Source: Pseudarthrobacter enclensis (lineage in GTDB: Bacteria > Actinomycetota > Actinomycetes > Actinomycetales > Micrococcaceae). From it: a DNA stretch of 64,000 bases. The stretch spans positions 186,001 to 250,000 of the forward strand of contig NZ_JAUSRE010000002.1 in assembly GCF_030811655.1 (NCBI RefSeq), in the 5' to 3' direction. How positions within the stretch are numbered: the stretch's first letter is position 1; every line of letters starts with the position of its first letter. The notes beneath the pieces were generated by a model. That model was not told the DNA's origin. It saw only the letters and a program-made list of their open reading frames with translations, and made no database searches. A program made the position numbers and the translations under genes. Positions 17,367 to 26,193 of the stretch are shown here, in pieces.

Positions 17367-18254
17367 ATGGCCGGCGCCCGCCTGCGTCTTCTGGTCTGGC
17401 TGATGGCCTTGGCGGCAATCCTTGCCGGCTGTACCCAAGGGGCGGGCCTCCCGCAGTCTGTGACCGCTCCAGCACAGGATGCTGCCACGGCTGTCCCGGC
17501 CTCCTCCACGCCCGGGGCAAACCCCGCCGGGGATGGCACCGCGCCTGCACCTTTACCGACGTCCGTCCCAACGGCAGCTTCGGCCCCCGCGCCGGCCGCC
17601 GCCCCCGCGCCCTCTCCGTCACTGGCTCCGGCACCCACTCCCGCGCCGGCGCCGCAGCCGTTCGCCCTGGACCTCTACCGGGAAGGCGACTTCGTTCCCC
17701 AGTACACCTTCGACTGGTGTGTCGCCGCGAGCATCCAGATGGCCCACAACCTTATCGACGCAACCGGGGGTGGAACGTGGGCGGACCGGGCCCAGCAGAA
17801 TGAACTGTGGGAGATGGCCCGTGCCCGCTCGTCCGATTCGTTCAACGGCGCGAACCCCTTCGGCTGGGCGCAGGTGCTGACCGAAGCCGGGATGGGACCA
17901 TACCGCGTGGTGAGCATTCCAGGCTATGAGGAAGCGCTGCGCACCGCGGCAAGCGCGCTGACGGTTACAGGGCGGCCGGTGGGGCTGGTCATGTGGAGTG
18001 GGCGGCACGCGTGGGTGATGAGCGGATTCGAGTCCTCTGGTGACCCCCGCCAGTTTCCCGCGTTTTCGGTGACCGGCATCCGCGTCCTGGATCCGCTGTA
18101 CCCCTACGGCAGCGGCCAGTGGGGGCCTTCGCCCGCACCCAACGCCCTGCTCACCCCGGAACAGTTGGCCACGCAGTTCGTGGTCCGCGAGCCGCGCCGC
18201 TGGAGCAGTGCCCTGCCGGCCGGGTACCTGCTGGTACTGCCGGTCGGCGCCTGA
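17367..18254 (+). CDS. Lipoprotein with C39-like (papain-fold) domain
   Basis: Secreted lipoprotein of 295 residues. The start at 17367 gives an ideal signal peptide (MAGARLR, hydrophobic core, lipobox LAGC with Cys22) and has GGGAG 5 bp upstream; an ATG at 17316, also with a fair ribosome site, would add 17 residues. Residues 23-100 are a Pro/Ala/Ser wall-spanning linker. The globular part carries DWCVAAS (Cys118), GRHAWVMSGFE (His214) and VLDPLYP (Asp242), an order fitting a C39-like cysteine peptidase triad. The target is unknown; cell-wall or peptide cleavage is only possible. It is transcribed divergently from hyi. Confidence 0.75.
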   Translation: MAGARLRLLVWLMALAAILAGCTQGAGLPQSVTAPAQDAATAVPASSTPGANPAGDGTAPAPLPTSVPTAASAPAPAAAPAPSPSLAPAPTPAPAPQPFALDLYREGDFVPQYTFDWCVAASIQMAHNLIDATGGGTWADRAQQNELWEMARARSSDSFNGANPFGWAQVLTEAGMGPYRVVSIPGYEEALRTAASALTVTGRPVGLVMWSGRHAWVMSGFESSGDPRQFPAFSVTGIRVLDPLYPYGSGQWGPSPAPNALLTPEQLATQFVVREPRRWSSALPAGYLLVLPVGA

Positions 18255-18361
18255 TCAGGTTCCTTGCCGCTGCCCCTGGGCCATTGCAGGCGGAGCACCG
18301 GCAGCGAGTAGCCTACTGGTAACCCAAGGGGCATCGCCGACCATGAGGAATTTGTACACAG

Positions 18362-19405
18362 ATGGGTAACAAGAACGTCGGCATCAAGGACGTGGCAGCA
18401 GCGGCCGGTGTCTCGGTGACGACTGTGTCGCACGTACTTAATGATGTGTCCTACGCCAGGGTGAGCGCGGAAACGCGCAACAAGGTACGGTCCGCCGCGG
18501 AGCAGCTGGGGTACGGCCCAAACCGGCTGGCCCAGGCCCTTCGTACCCAGCGGACAGGCATGCTGGGCCTGGTCAGCGAGGATATCGCCACCACGCCGCA
18601 CGCGGGCCGCATCATCCTGGGTGCCGACGAGGCCGCCAAAGCCCGCGGCTACAACCTCATGATTATCAACACCTCCGGCTCCGCCAGCCTTGAATCCCGG
18701 CAGGCAGACGTCGCGGCCCTCCTGGACCGCCGCGTGGACGGAATCCTCTACGCCACGATGGACCACCGGAACGTGGAACTGCCGGACAACCTGGGGAACG
18801 TGCCCTCCGTCCTGGTCGACTCCGTGGCCGCAGGCGGCAACATCACGGCCGTCATTCCGGATGAGGAAGGTGGCGCCCGGGCGGCTGTTCGCGCGCTCCT
18901 CGATGCGGGCCACACCCGGGTGGGCTTCATCAACAACACCGTCGATGTACCGTCGACACGCCAGCGGCTCCGGGCTTTCCGTGCGACCCTCACGGAAGCA
19001 GGGCTCGACGGCGATGCCGCACCTGTCGAGACGGAAACCGCCGGCGTGCCGGGTGGCTACGAGGCAGCCCGCCGTATGCTGGCCCGGGAGCGCCGGCCCA
19101 CGGGCCTCTTCTGCTATAACGACGAGATGGCCATGGGCGCATACCGCGCTGCCGCTGAGCTGGGCCTTGCCATTCCCGCAGACCTGTCGATTGTCGGTTT
19201 TGATGATCAGGAACTGATTGCCGCCAACCTCCATCCCGGCCTCACCACCGTGGCGCTTCCCCATTACGGGATGGGTGCGTGGGCCGCCGAACAACTCATT
19301 AACGGCATCGAGGGCAAAGTGGACCTTTCGCGGACCGCACTTTCCCCCACTATTCTGGGCTGCCCGGTGGTGACCCGGGACTCCGTGGCGGCACCGCGGC
19401 ACTAA
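18362..19405 (+). CDS. LacI family transcriptional regulator
   Basis: Repressor-type regulator of 347 residues. The N-terminal helix-turn-helix and hinge are clear (GIKDVAAAAGVSVTTVSHVLND, then LGYGPNRLAQALRTQRTGMLG). The periplasmic-binding-like effector domain follows, with GFINNTVDVPSTRQRL, GLFCYNDEMAMGAYRAA and LSIVGFDDQELIAANL. GAGGA precedes the ATG. It stands alone between the C39-like lipoprotein and a bidirectional terminator, with a convergent MFS gene beyond. The effector is probably a sugar, but no sugar operon is adjacent. Confidence 0.93.
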   Translation: MGNKNVGIKDVAAAAGVSVTTVSHVLNDVSYARVSAETRNKVRSAAEQLGYGPNRLAQALRTQRTGMLGLVSEDIATTPHAGRIILGADEAAKARGYNLMIINTSGSASLESRQADVAALLDRRVDGILYATMDHRNVELPDNLGNVPSVLVDSVAAGGNITAVIPDEEGGARAAVRALLDAGHTRVGFINNTVDVPSTRQRLRAFRATLTEAGLDGDAAPVETETAGVPGGYEAARRMLARERRPTGLFCYNDEMAMGAYRAAAELGLAIPADLSIVGFDDQELIAANLHPGLTTVALPHYGMGAWAAEQLINGIEGKVDLSRTALSPTILGCPVVTRDSVAAPRH

Positions 19406-19460
19406 GCGGCGCTCAAAGACAGGCACTGCCCAGCAGCGGCCAAACTCCAGCACCGGCAAA

Positions 19461-19494
19461 AGGTCCCCGGCTAACACGCGCCGGGGACCTTTTT
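19461..19494. terminator. Bidirectional terminator between lacI-type gene and MFS gene
   Basis: AGGTCCCCGGC at 19461-19471 pairs perfectly with GCCGGGGACCT at 19480-19490. TTTTT follows on the + strand and AAAA precedes it, so it can stop both convergent genes. Confidence 0.9.
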
Positions 19495-19507
19495 GAAAGG
19501 GCTGGGC

Positions 19508-20797
19508 CTAGTGGGTCAGGTCCTTGCCCCTGGTTTCAGGGATGGTGAACACGAATGCCGCGCTGATCACCAGCAGCAGCACCGCGTACACGTTGAACAC
19601 CTGCGGCGCCCCCAGCGAAGAGCCCAGCCACTGCTGCAGGTAAGGAGCCGTGCCGCCGAACACTGCCACGCAGATGGAGTAGGGAACGCCTACTCCCACG
19701 GTGCGGATGGACGTGGGGAACAGTTCGGCATACACGGCCGGAACAATGGCGGCGCTCGCGGCGACGAGGACCAGCATGACGGACATGCTTACCGCCAGCT
19801 GCCAGGCCGAATCCTTAAGCAGCCAGGTCATGGGGAAGTGCAGCACCGCGGAACCGATTGCTCCGGCCCAGAGAACCTTCTTGCGGCCAATGCGATCGGA
19901 GAGCTTGCCCCAGACCGGGAGGGCCGCGATGAAGACAATGTTGGCGACCACGCCTGCCCACAGGGCCTCGCCGCGGTCGATCTTCAGGGCGGTGGTGGCG
20001 TAGCTCGGTGCCACTACGCCCCAGATGTAGTAGATGACGGTGAGGCCAACGGTCAGCCCGATGACCTGGAGAGCCTGCTTGCGGTAGCGGACAATCTGCG
20101 GCCAGATCGGGGCGCGCTTTGCGGTGGCGGCCTCGCCCTGGAAGGCTTCGGTTTCGTGCAGCCGCGAACGCATGATCAGCGCGTACAGGCCCATGGCGGC
20201 ACCGATCAGGAACGGCACGCGCCAGCCCCAGGCGTTCATCGCCTCGGTGCTCAGGGCCATATTGAGCACGGCGCCCAGGAGGGTACCGAACAGGATTCCC
20301 ACGGTTCCGGACGTGTAGATGAGGGTGGCCCAGAAGCCGCGATGCTCCCGCGGGGCCATTTCGGACAGGTACGTTTGCGACGACGGCAGCTCACCGCCGT
20401 GCGCCAGGCCCTGGACCAAGCGGGCCGCCAGCAGCATCAGCGAAGCGAAGGCTCCGACGCTGGTGAAGGTGGGGGCAACGCCGATCATCAGGCTGCCCAG
20501 CGAGGCGAGGCCAACGGCGAGGGTCATGGAGGACTTGCGGCCAATGCGGTCACCAATCCATCCGAAGAGAAAGCCGCCGAAGGGCCGCGCGACGAATCCA
20601 ACGGCGAAGATCGCCAGGGTGGACAGCACGGCCGACGCCGGGTCCTCCTTGCTGAACAGCTGGCTGGCGATGAATGGGGTGAAGGTGGCGTAGATGGCCC
20701 AGTCGTACCATTCGACGGCGTTGCCGATGCCGGTGCCAACGATGGTCTTGGCGGTGGACATGCGTCCAGTCTGGGGCTTGCTTACTGCAACTGACAT
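19508..20797 (-). CDS. MFS transporter, metabolite:H+ symporter (MHS) family
   Basis: Twelve-segment secondary transporter of 429 residues from the ATG at 20797 (MSVAVSKPQTGRMSTAKT); the longer frame overlaps the peptidase gene and is not protein-like. The MHS signature GNAVEWYDWAIYATFTPFIA starts the first membrane segment. GWIGDRIGRKSSM is the loop 2-3 motif, RLVQGLAHGGELPSS is typical of ShiA/ProP/citrate carriers, and WGKLSDRIGRKKVLW is the duplicated motif. It follows an M20D amidohydrolase in the same direction, 58 bp apart, so it probably imports the substrate of that enzyme. The substrate is unknown. Confidence 0.9.
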   Translation of the reverse strand: MSVAVSKPQTGRMSTAKTIVGTGIGNAVEWYDWAIYATFTPFIASQLFSKEDPASAVLSTLAIFAVGFVARPFGGFLFGWIGDRIGRKSSMTLAVGLASLGSLMIGVAPTFTSVGAFASLMLLAARLVQGLAHGGELPSSQTYLSEMAPREHRGFWATLIYTSGTVGILFGTLLGAVLNMALSTEAMNAWGWRVPFLIGAAMGLYALIMRSRLHETEAFQGEAATAKRAPIWPQIVRYRKQALQVIGLTVGLTVIYYIWGVVAPSYATTALKIDRGEALWAGVVANIVFIAALPVWGKLSDRIGRKKVLWAGAIGSAVLHFPMTWLLKDSAWQLAVSMSVMLVLVAASAAIVPAVYAELFPTSIRTVGVGVPYSICVAVFGGTAPYLQQWLGSSLGAPQVFNVYAVLLLVISAAFVFTIPETRGKDLTH

Positions 20798-20855
20798 GGT
20801 CTTCTTCCTGGTCGGTTGGGTCTGGGGGGTCGGCAGCGGCGCTGCTGCCGGTTGT

Positions 20856-22070
20856 TCAGAAGGCTTTGGCGAGTGTGGCCAGCCGCGAGATGGCGAGTTC
20901 CGCATAGAGCGCGGCCCCGTCAGCCAGCACGGCGTCGTCGAAGGTTGCGTACGGTGAGTGGTTGAACGGCGAGGCGTCGTGGTCGCCGTCCGGGGCAACG
21001 GCGCTGAGCCCGATGAAAGTTCCGGGCACCTCGTCCAGCACCCGGGAAAAGTCCTCCGAACCGCTCAGCGGGGTGGCCCAGCGTGAAAGGCGGCGCTCGC
21101 CAAAGAGCTCAGTGATCACCTTTTCGGCCGTGTGGGTTTCGTCCTCGTTGGTGATGGTGAGCGGGTACTCCTGCAGGTAGTCGACGGCGACTTCCAGCCC
21201 GTGCGCTGCCGCGATCCCCTTGAGCAGGCGCGGTACGGTGTCCATCATCTTCAGCCGCGACGCGTCCGAGAACGTCCTGATGGTGGCCTCGATCCGGGCG
21301 GTTTCGGGGATGACATTGCGTTTGGTCCCGGCGTGAAGCACGCCGACGGACAAGACCACCGGATCGAACATGTTGAACTGGCGGGTGACCATCACCTGAA
21401 GTGCCGTCACCATCTCCGCGGCCACCGTGACGGGATCCTTCGCCGAGTGCGGGGCGGAGCCGTGGCCGCCGGCGCCGAGCACTGTGACCTCCAGCCCGTC
21501 AGAGGCGCTGAGCATGACGCCGGGCTTGGTGCAAAAGGTGCCGTGCGGTTCCAGTGACGAAAACACATGCATGCCGTAGGCCGCGCTGACCCGGGCGCCG
21601 GCGGCGTCGAGGACGCCTTCACGGAGCATGTAGCTGGCGCCGTCGTACCCTTCCTCGCCGGGCTGGAACATGAGGACGACGTCGCCCTGAAGCTGGTGCC
21701 GCTTCTCCGCCAGGAGCGTGGCGGCTCCGGCGAGCATGGAGGTGTGCAGGTCGTGGCCGCAGGCGTGCATGGCTCCGTCGGCCCGGGAGGTGAAAGCCAC
21801 CCCGGTTTTCTCCTGCACGGGCAGTCCGTCCATGTCCGCCCGGAGGAGGACGGCCGGGCTCTGTCCGCCGGCATTCCCACCCCGAAGGACTGCCGTGACG
21901 GAGGTCGTTTCCTTGCCCAGCGTGATCTCGTAGGGCAGGCCGTCCAGCGCCTCAAGGACCCGCTCCTGCGTCCGGGGGAGGTGGAGGCCTATTTCCGGCT
22001 GCCGATGCAGGTCGTGGCGGAGGCGGACCAGGTCTTCCTGCAGGTCCTTGGCGTCGTCGGTAATGGGCAC
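20856..22070 (-). CDS. M20D family amidohydrolase (hippurate/N-acyl amino acid hydrolase type)
   Basis: Metal-dependent amide hydrolase of 404 residues. The GTG at 22070 is preceded by AAGGAG. The fold shows LRHDLHRQPEIGLHLPRTQ, ADMDGLPVQEKTG, ACGHDLHTSMLAGAA (metal ligands) and MFQPGEEGYDGASYM, the set used by hippurate and N-acetyl amino acid hydrolases. The dimerisation domain carries GGHGSAPHSAKDP. It is not an AllC-type allantoate amidohydrolase. The downstream MFS transporter and the divergent Lrp-type regulator suggest uptake and cleavage of an N-acylated amino acid. Confidence 0.88.
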   Translation of the reverse strand: MPITDDAKDLQEDLVRLRHDLHRQPEIGLHLPRTQERVLEALDGLPYEITLGKETTSVTAVLRGGNAGGQSPAVLLRADMDGLPVQEKTGVAFTSRADGAMHACGHDLHTSMLAGAATLLAEKRHQLQGDVVLMFQPGEEGYDGASYMLREGVLDAAGARVSAAYGMHVFSSLEPHGTFCTKPGVMLSASDGLEVTVLGAGGHGSAPHSAKDPVTVAAEMVTALQVMVTRQFNMFDPVVLSVGVLHAGTKRNVIPETARIEATIRTFSDASRLKMMDTVPRLLKGIAAAHGLEVAVDYLQEYPLTITNEDETHTAEKVITELFGERRLSRWATPLSGSEDFSRVLDEVPGTFIGLSAVAPDGDHDASPFNHSPYATFDDAVLADGAALYAELAISRLATLAKAF

Positions 22071-22211
22071 GTGGCTACTCCTTGGAATTAGGCATCAGGG
22101 GCTTGGGGACTATTCTGAAGTGGCGTGGTTCACATCCCCCGAAAGCGCTGGAATTATCCACCAGGCACGGGGTGTGAGCAGGATTCGCGCAGCGGGAGGA
22201 AATGGTGGCAG

Positions 22212-23231
22212 ATGGAGCTCAGTGAGGAGGACCTGGCGCTCATCCAGGTCCTGCAGGCGTGGCCGAGGCTTGGCTGGTCTGATGCGGCGAAGGTGCTCGA
22301 CGTGCATGCCACCACGCTGGCCGCACGCTGGGAGAGGCTGACCTCAAGCGGGGCCGCATGGGTGACGGCGCATCTGGCAGGCGACCCCAAACAGATGCTC
22401 CTCGCCTTTGTGGCCGTGGACTGCGAGATGCACCGGCGGGACAGTGTCACGGCGGAGCTTGCGGCTGTTCCGGAGATCGTTACCGTGGAAGAGGCGGCCA
22501 GCAACCGGGATCTGATGCTGACCGTGATCACGCGCTCGCTGGAGGAGTTCAGCGAGAAGATCATCTCCCGGCTCAAAACCGTGGAGGGGCTGACCAAATA
22601 CCAGGTGGCCCTGTGCACCCGGCTGCACAGCAGCGGCGACGACTGGCGGCTGAACGTCCTGAGCCGCTCCCAGTTGGCAACGCTCCGGACGCTTGCATCC
22701 CCCGCGGGCCCGGAGTCCGCCCAGGCGACCCAGCTCCCGGAGAGCCACCTTGACCTGCTGCCGTTCCTGGCCCGTGACGGCAGGGCCACGGCCGCGGACA
22801 TTGCCCGCTCCCTTGGCCGGCATCCTGCCACCGTCCAGCGCCAGCTGAACCGGGTGCTGGCCAGCGGCATCCTGTCGTTCCGCTGCGAGATTGCCCAACG
22901 CTACTCGTCGTTCCCCGTGACGTGCCAGTGGTTCGTCAATGTCCCGGCGGGCCAGCATGAGGCGGCAGCCGCCGAAATCCGCACCATCAGCAATGTCCGC
23001 CTCAGCGCCTCCACCACCGGACCCACAAACTTCGTGATCATCATGTGGCTTCATACGCTGGCCGATGTTATGTCCGCCGAACTGGCGCTGCAGCAGAAGG
23101 TCCCTGGCATAGAGATCGTTGAAAGCGCGGTGATGCTGCGGACGGTCAAGCGGGTGGGCTGGATGCTTAAGCAAGATACGACGGCGAGTGGCGCCGTCGT
23201 GCACGCCGGAAGCCTGGGCGCCGCAGACTGA
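22212..23231 (+). CDS. Lrp/AsnC family regulator with two fused modules
   Basis: Protein of 339 residues, about twice the length of a classical Lrp protein. The start at 22212 (MELSEEDLALIQVLQ) has GGAGGA 11 bp upstream; a longer in-frame start at 22125 is not supported. Two helix-turn-helix regions occur: LIQVLQAWPRLGWSDAAKVL near the N-terminus and LLPFLARDGRATAADIARSL near residue 185. Each is followed by an AsnC-like ligand domain (MLLAFVAVDCEM; QWFVNVPAGQHE). The divergent M20D amidohydrolase and transporter are its likely targets, with an amino acid as effector. These are inferences from position. Confidence 0.88.
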   Translation: MELSEEDLALIQVLQAWPRLGWSDAAKVLDVHATTLAARWERLTSSGAAWVTAHLAGDPKQMLLAFVAVDCEMHRRDSVTAELAAVPEIVTVEEAASNRDLMLTVITRSLEEFSEKIISRLKTVEGLTKYQVALCTRLHSSGDDWRLNVLSRSQLATLRTLASPAGPESAQATQLPESHLDLLPFLARDGRATAADIARSLGRHPATVQRQLNRVLASGILSFRCEIAQRYSSFPVTCQWFVNVPAGQHEAAAAEIRTISNVRLSASTTGPTNFVIIMWLHTLADVMSAELALQQKVPGIEIVESAVMLRTVKRVGWMLKQDTTASGAVVHAGSLGAAD

Positions 23232-23274
23232 CGAGGCCGGGCGGCGCAGATGCTTCTCGGCGCCAGCTTAATAC

Positions 23275-23310
23275 TTCCGCATTACGGATTTATCTTTCCG
23301 GAAACATGGG
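23275..23310. promoter_or_regulatory. IclR-type operator upstream of first dctA
   Basis: TTCCGCATTACGGAT at 23275-23289 matches the box before uraD and the second dctA. At exactly 21 bp, 23296-23310, TTCCGGAAACATGGG repeats the TTCCG half-site. It lies about 100-130 bp before the chosen dctA start. Confidence 0.55.
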
Positions 23311-23406
23311 TTTTCTAGTTTGGGACGACCATCGGCGTCCATTGCGCCGCCTCCCGAAGCAGTTCCCGCCTCCGGCGGCCTGCCTCCTGACGAACAGGCA
23401 CAGAGC

Positions 23407-24780
23407 ATGAAGACCTTCCCGCCCGCTACCTTGACGCCACCGACCGCCGATGCCCGCAGGAAGCCGTGGTACGCCTCCCTTTTCGTCCAGATCCTCGTGG
23501 CGGTGGTGGCGGGTGTGCTGGTCGGGCACTTCTGGCCGGCCCTCGGCGCAGGGCTCCGGCCGCTCGGCGACGGGTTCATCCAGCTCATCAAGATGATCAT
23601 CGCCCCGCTGATCTTCCTGGTGATCGTCACGGGCATCGCGGCCGTCAGTGACGTTAGGGCAGTGGGCCGGGTTGGGATCAAGGCGCTGGCCTACTTCACC
23701 GGTGCCACGCTGTTCGCCCTGGCCTTCGGCCTGGTGGTGGCCAACCTGGTCCAGCCGGGAGCGGGGCTCAACATCGACCCTGCCACCCTGTCTCAGGACG
23801 CCCTCAACGCCAAGACCGCCACCGCCCCGCCCAAGGATGCCGGCGCTTTCGTCCTCGGCATCATCCCTACCAGCGTCGTGGGCGCCTTCGCCAGCAACAA
23901 CCTCCTCCAGGTCCTCTGTTTCGCCGTGTTTTTCGGGGCGGCGATCGTCGTCGTCGGCCGCGAGCGCTGCCTGCCGGTGATCACCCTGATGGAAACCGTG
24001 CTGGAACTGTTCTTCAAGATCATGGGCTGGGTGATGCGCGTGGCGCCGATCGGCGCGTTCGGGGCCATGGCCTTCATCATTGGCCAGTACGGCCTCGACT
24101 CCCTGGGGACGTACGCGGTGCTGGTCGGCGCCTGCTACGGCGCGGCGGTGGTGTTCATCGGGCTGCTGTTCGTGGTGGCGTGGGTTTACCCCCGAGTGCC
24201 GCTGTGGCAGTTCCTGAGGTACACCCGGGAGGAGTTCCTCCTGGCACTGGGCACGGCATCTACCGAGTCGGTCCTGCCGCGGATCATGACCAAGCTGACC
24301 AACGCCGGGTGCTCCCGGGCCACCACCGGACTGGTGGTCCCCACCGGCTACTCCTTCAACCTGGACGGCGCCGCAATCTACCTGTCCATCTCCTTGCTCT
24401 TCCTGGCCCAGGCTTTCGGCTACAACCTTGACCTGGGACAGCAACTCGCGGCCCTGGGAATCCTGATGCTGACATCCAAGGGCATGGCAGGAGTTCCAGG
24501 ATCGGCCTTCCTTGCCCTGTCTGCCACGGCAGGGGCGCTGGGGATCTTCCCCGTGGCCGGAGTAGCCCTGCTCCTGGGCGCCGACCGGCTGATGGACTCC
24601 ATGCGTGTGGTGGTGAACCTGCTGGGCAACTGCGTGGCCACGTTCGTGGTGGCCAAATGGGAAGGCCAGTTCGACCGCGAGGCGATGCTGCGGGCATTTA
24701 CCGGTGGCGACACGGCCACCGACGACGCAGAACAGCCATCCGTGGCCCCGCTGCCGGCCGCTCCCGCCGCGGCGCGCTAG
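23407..24780 (+). CDS. dctA: C4-dicarboxylate transporter DctA (copy 1)
   Basis: Cation-coupled importer for succinate, fumarate, malate and related acids, DAACS family. The chosen start gives 457 residues (MKTFPPATLTPPT); a TTG at 23320 would add 29 residues of low-complexity sequence, and neither has a clear ribosome site. Conserved parts include LIKMIIAPLIFLVIVTGIA, LALGTASTESVLPRIM (serine-rich re-entrant loop) and VVPTGYSFNLDGAAIYLS. It is closely similar over its whole length to the second copy at 35556-37043, so the two look like paralogues. It is transcribed alone and preceded by an IclR-type box. Confidence 0.9.
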   Translation: MKTFPPATLTPPTADARRKPWYASLFVQILVAVVAGVLVGHFWPALGAGLRPLGDGFIQLIKMIIAPLIFLVIVTGIAAVSDVRAVGRVGIKALAYFTGATLFALAFGLVVANLVQPGAGLNIDPATLSQDALNAKTATAPPKDAGAFVLGIIPTSVVGAFASNNLLQVLCFAVFFGAAIVVVGRERCLPVITLMETVLELFFKIMGWVMRVAPIGAFGAMAFIIGQYGLDSLGTYAVLVGACYGAAVVFIGLLFVVAWVYPRVPLWQFLRYTREEFLLALGTASTESVLPRIMTKLTNAGCSRATTGLVVPTGYSFNLDGAAIYLSISLLFLAQAFGYNLDLGQQLAALGILMLTSKGMAGVPGSAFLALSATAGALGIFPVAGVALLLGADRLMDSMRVVVNLLGNCVATFVVAKWEGQFDREAMLRAFTGGDTATDDAEQPSVAPLPAAPAAAR

Positions 24781-24839
24781 GTGCATCACGTCGTGGTCCG
24801 GTCGGTGCTGGTGTCTGGTCCGTGCTGCACACTGTCCCT

Positions 24840-25139
24840 ATGACTTTTGCGAACGTGGGAATGCTCGGAACCAAGCCCGGCCGGCGCGACGCCCTCGTGG
24901 CCATCCTGCTCCGGCCCAAGCCTGGGCTGAGGGAAGCAGGCTGCCTGCTCTACGAAGTGGGGGTCAATGAGGACGTTCCGGACGCGGTGTTCGTCTCCGA
25001 ACTGTGGGAATCGGCGGAGGCGCACCAAGCGTCGCTGCAGCTGGACAGTACCCGCGCTGCCATCGACGAAGCCATGCCGTTGCTGTCAGGGGAAACAGCG
25101 GGCCACCGGTTCACGGTTCTGGGGTCGCCGCTGCGGTGA
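24840..25139 (+). CDS. Antibiotic biosynthesis monooxygenase (ABM) domain protein
   Basis: Small ferredoxin-like-fold protein of 99 residues, starting at the ATG at 24840 (MTFANVGMLGTKPG). The pattern, a beta-strand, a helix with LVAILLRP, then CLLYEVGVNED and VFVSELWESAEAHQASL, is that of ABM/YgiN-like quinone monooxygenases and heme-degrading relatives. Such dimeric proteins are often of unknown substrate. It follows dctA by 59 bp. Confidence 0.8.
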   Translation: MTFANVGMLGTKPGRRDALVAILLRPKPGLREAGCLLYEVGVNEDVPDAVFVSELWESAEAHQASLQLDSTRAAIDEAMPLLSGETAGHRFTVLGSPLR

Positions 25140-25237
25140 CCCCGGAACCCGGCGTCGCTTCGTCCGCCCCTGGTGCTGCCTCGAAACATGGGGGTTCCGT
25201 GATGAGTGTTCGACCTCATTCGGGGTAAGGGGGACAC

Positions 25238-26116
25238 ATGAAACCGTTGCCCGCACTTGAGCTTGTCACCCGCCTTGAGGACGCCGAATGGCTTGACCCG
25301 CTGGCCAAGAGCGTCCGGAAAGCCGTCAAAAAGGTCATCAAGCCCCAATGGGCCCGCGATATCTTGCACGGCGTCCCCATCGGCCACCCGGTGCATCCCC
25401 TCGCTGTCCAGGTTCCCATCGGTGCGTGGCTTTCGGCCGGTGTGCTCGATGCTGTCCCAGGTGGTGAGAAGGCAGCGAGGCTGCTGATTGGCGTGGGCGC
25501 TGCCAGCGTGCTCCCGCCCGCGCTCGCCGGGTTCACCGACTGGTCCCAACTCCACCCCCAGCAGCAGCGGGTTGGCCTGGTGCACGCAGCCGCCAACGTT
25601 ACGGCGACGGGCCTCTACGTCGCGTCCCTGGTCCAGCGGGCCAGGGGCAGCCAAGGCAGCGGCAAGGTGCTCGCTTACCTCGGGCTTGCCATGGTCAGTG
25701 CCGGCGGCTTCCTCGGCGGCCACCTCTCCTACCGGCAGGCGGCAGGGGTCAACCACAGCGAGGAAATCCCGCACCGCTTCCCGTCGGGTTGGCACCCGCT
25801 CATCCCGCTGGCGGAACTGCCCGAGGGCGGACTTCACAAGCAGACCGTGGCAGGCATTCCGCTGCTGGTTCACCGCGACGGCGACACCGTCAACGTGCTC
25901 TCCGACGTCTGCAGCCACCTTTCCGGACCGCTGCACGAAGGCAAGATCAAGGACGACGGCGGTGACCCGTGCGTCGTGTGCCCTTGGCACCGGAGCACCT
26001 TCTCGCTGCGCACCGGCGAGGTGAAAGCCGGCCCCGCCACCTCCCGGCAGCCCGTCTTCCAGACGCGCGTCACCAGCGGACTCGTGGAAGTCTGCCTGCC
26101 CGGGGCGGACGGGTAG
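25238..26116 (+). CDS. DUF2231 membrane domain fused to Rieske [2Fe-2S] domain
   Basis: Protein of 292 residues combining two domains. Residues about 45-165 are a DUF2231-type membrane domain with four hydrophobic segments (HPLAVQVPIGAWLSAGVLD, LLIGVGAASVLPPALAG and others). Residues about 190-290 are a Rieske domain: VCSHLSGPLHEG supplies Cys-x-His and CVVCPWHRSTF supplies Cys-x2-His for the cluster. This fusion implies a membrane-bound redox protein, but no oxygenase or cytochrome partner is adjacent. It has a GGGGG ribosome site and is followed by a GyrI-like and an MBL-fold gene in the same direction. Confidence 0.9.
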   Translation: MKPLPALELVTRLEDAEWLDPLAKSVRKAVKKVIKPQWARDILHGVPIGHPVHPLAVQVPIGAWLSAGVLDAVPGGEKAARLLIGVGAASVLPPALAGFTDWSQLHPQQQRVGLVHAAANVTATGLYVASLVQRARGSQGSGKVLAYLGLAMVSAGGFLGGHLSYRQAAGVNHSEEIPHRFPSGWHPLIPLAELPEGGLHKQTVAGIPLLVHRDGDTVNVLSDVCSHLSGPLHEGKIKDDGGDPCVVCPWHRSTFSLRTGEVKAGPATSRQPVFQTRVTSGLVEVCLPGADG

Positions 26117-26193
26117 AGGCCGTTCGGCCCTACCGGGGACGGCCGGGCGGCGGAAGACTTTGTCCGTGGGGGTCCAGGGGAGTTGGATGCCAG

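Noticed and set aside
20856..22070. Allantoate amidohydrolase (AllC) to complete the purine pathway
   Set aside because: Motifs are those of M20D hippurate/N-acyl amino acid hydrolases, and its neighbours are an MHS transporter and an Lrp regulator, not purine genes.
23320..23406. TTG start adding 29 residues to first DctA
   Set aside because: No ribosome site, low-complexity Pro/Ala sequence, and it would begin 10 bp after the operator.
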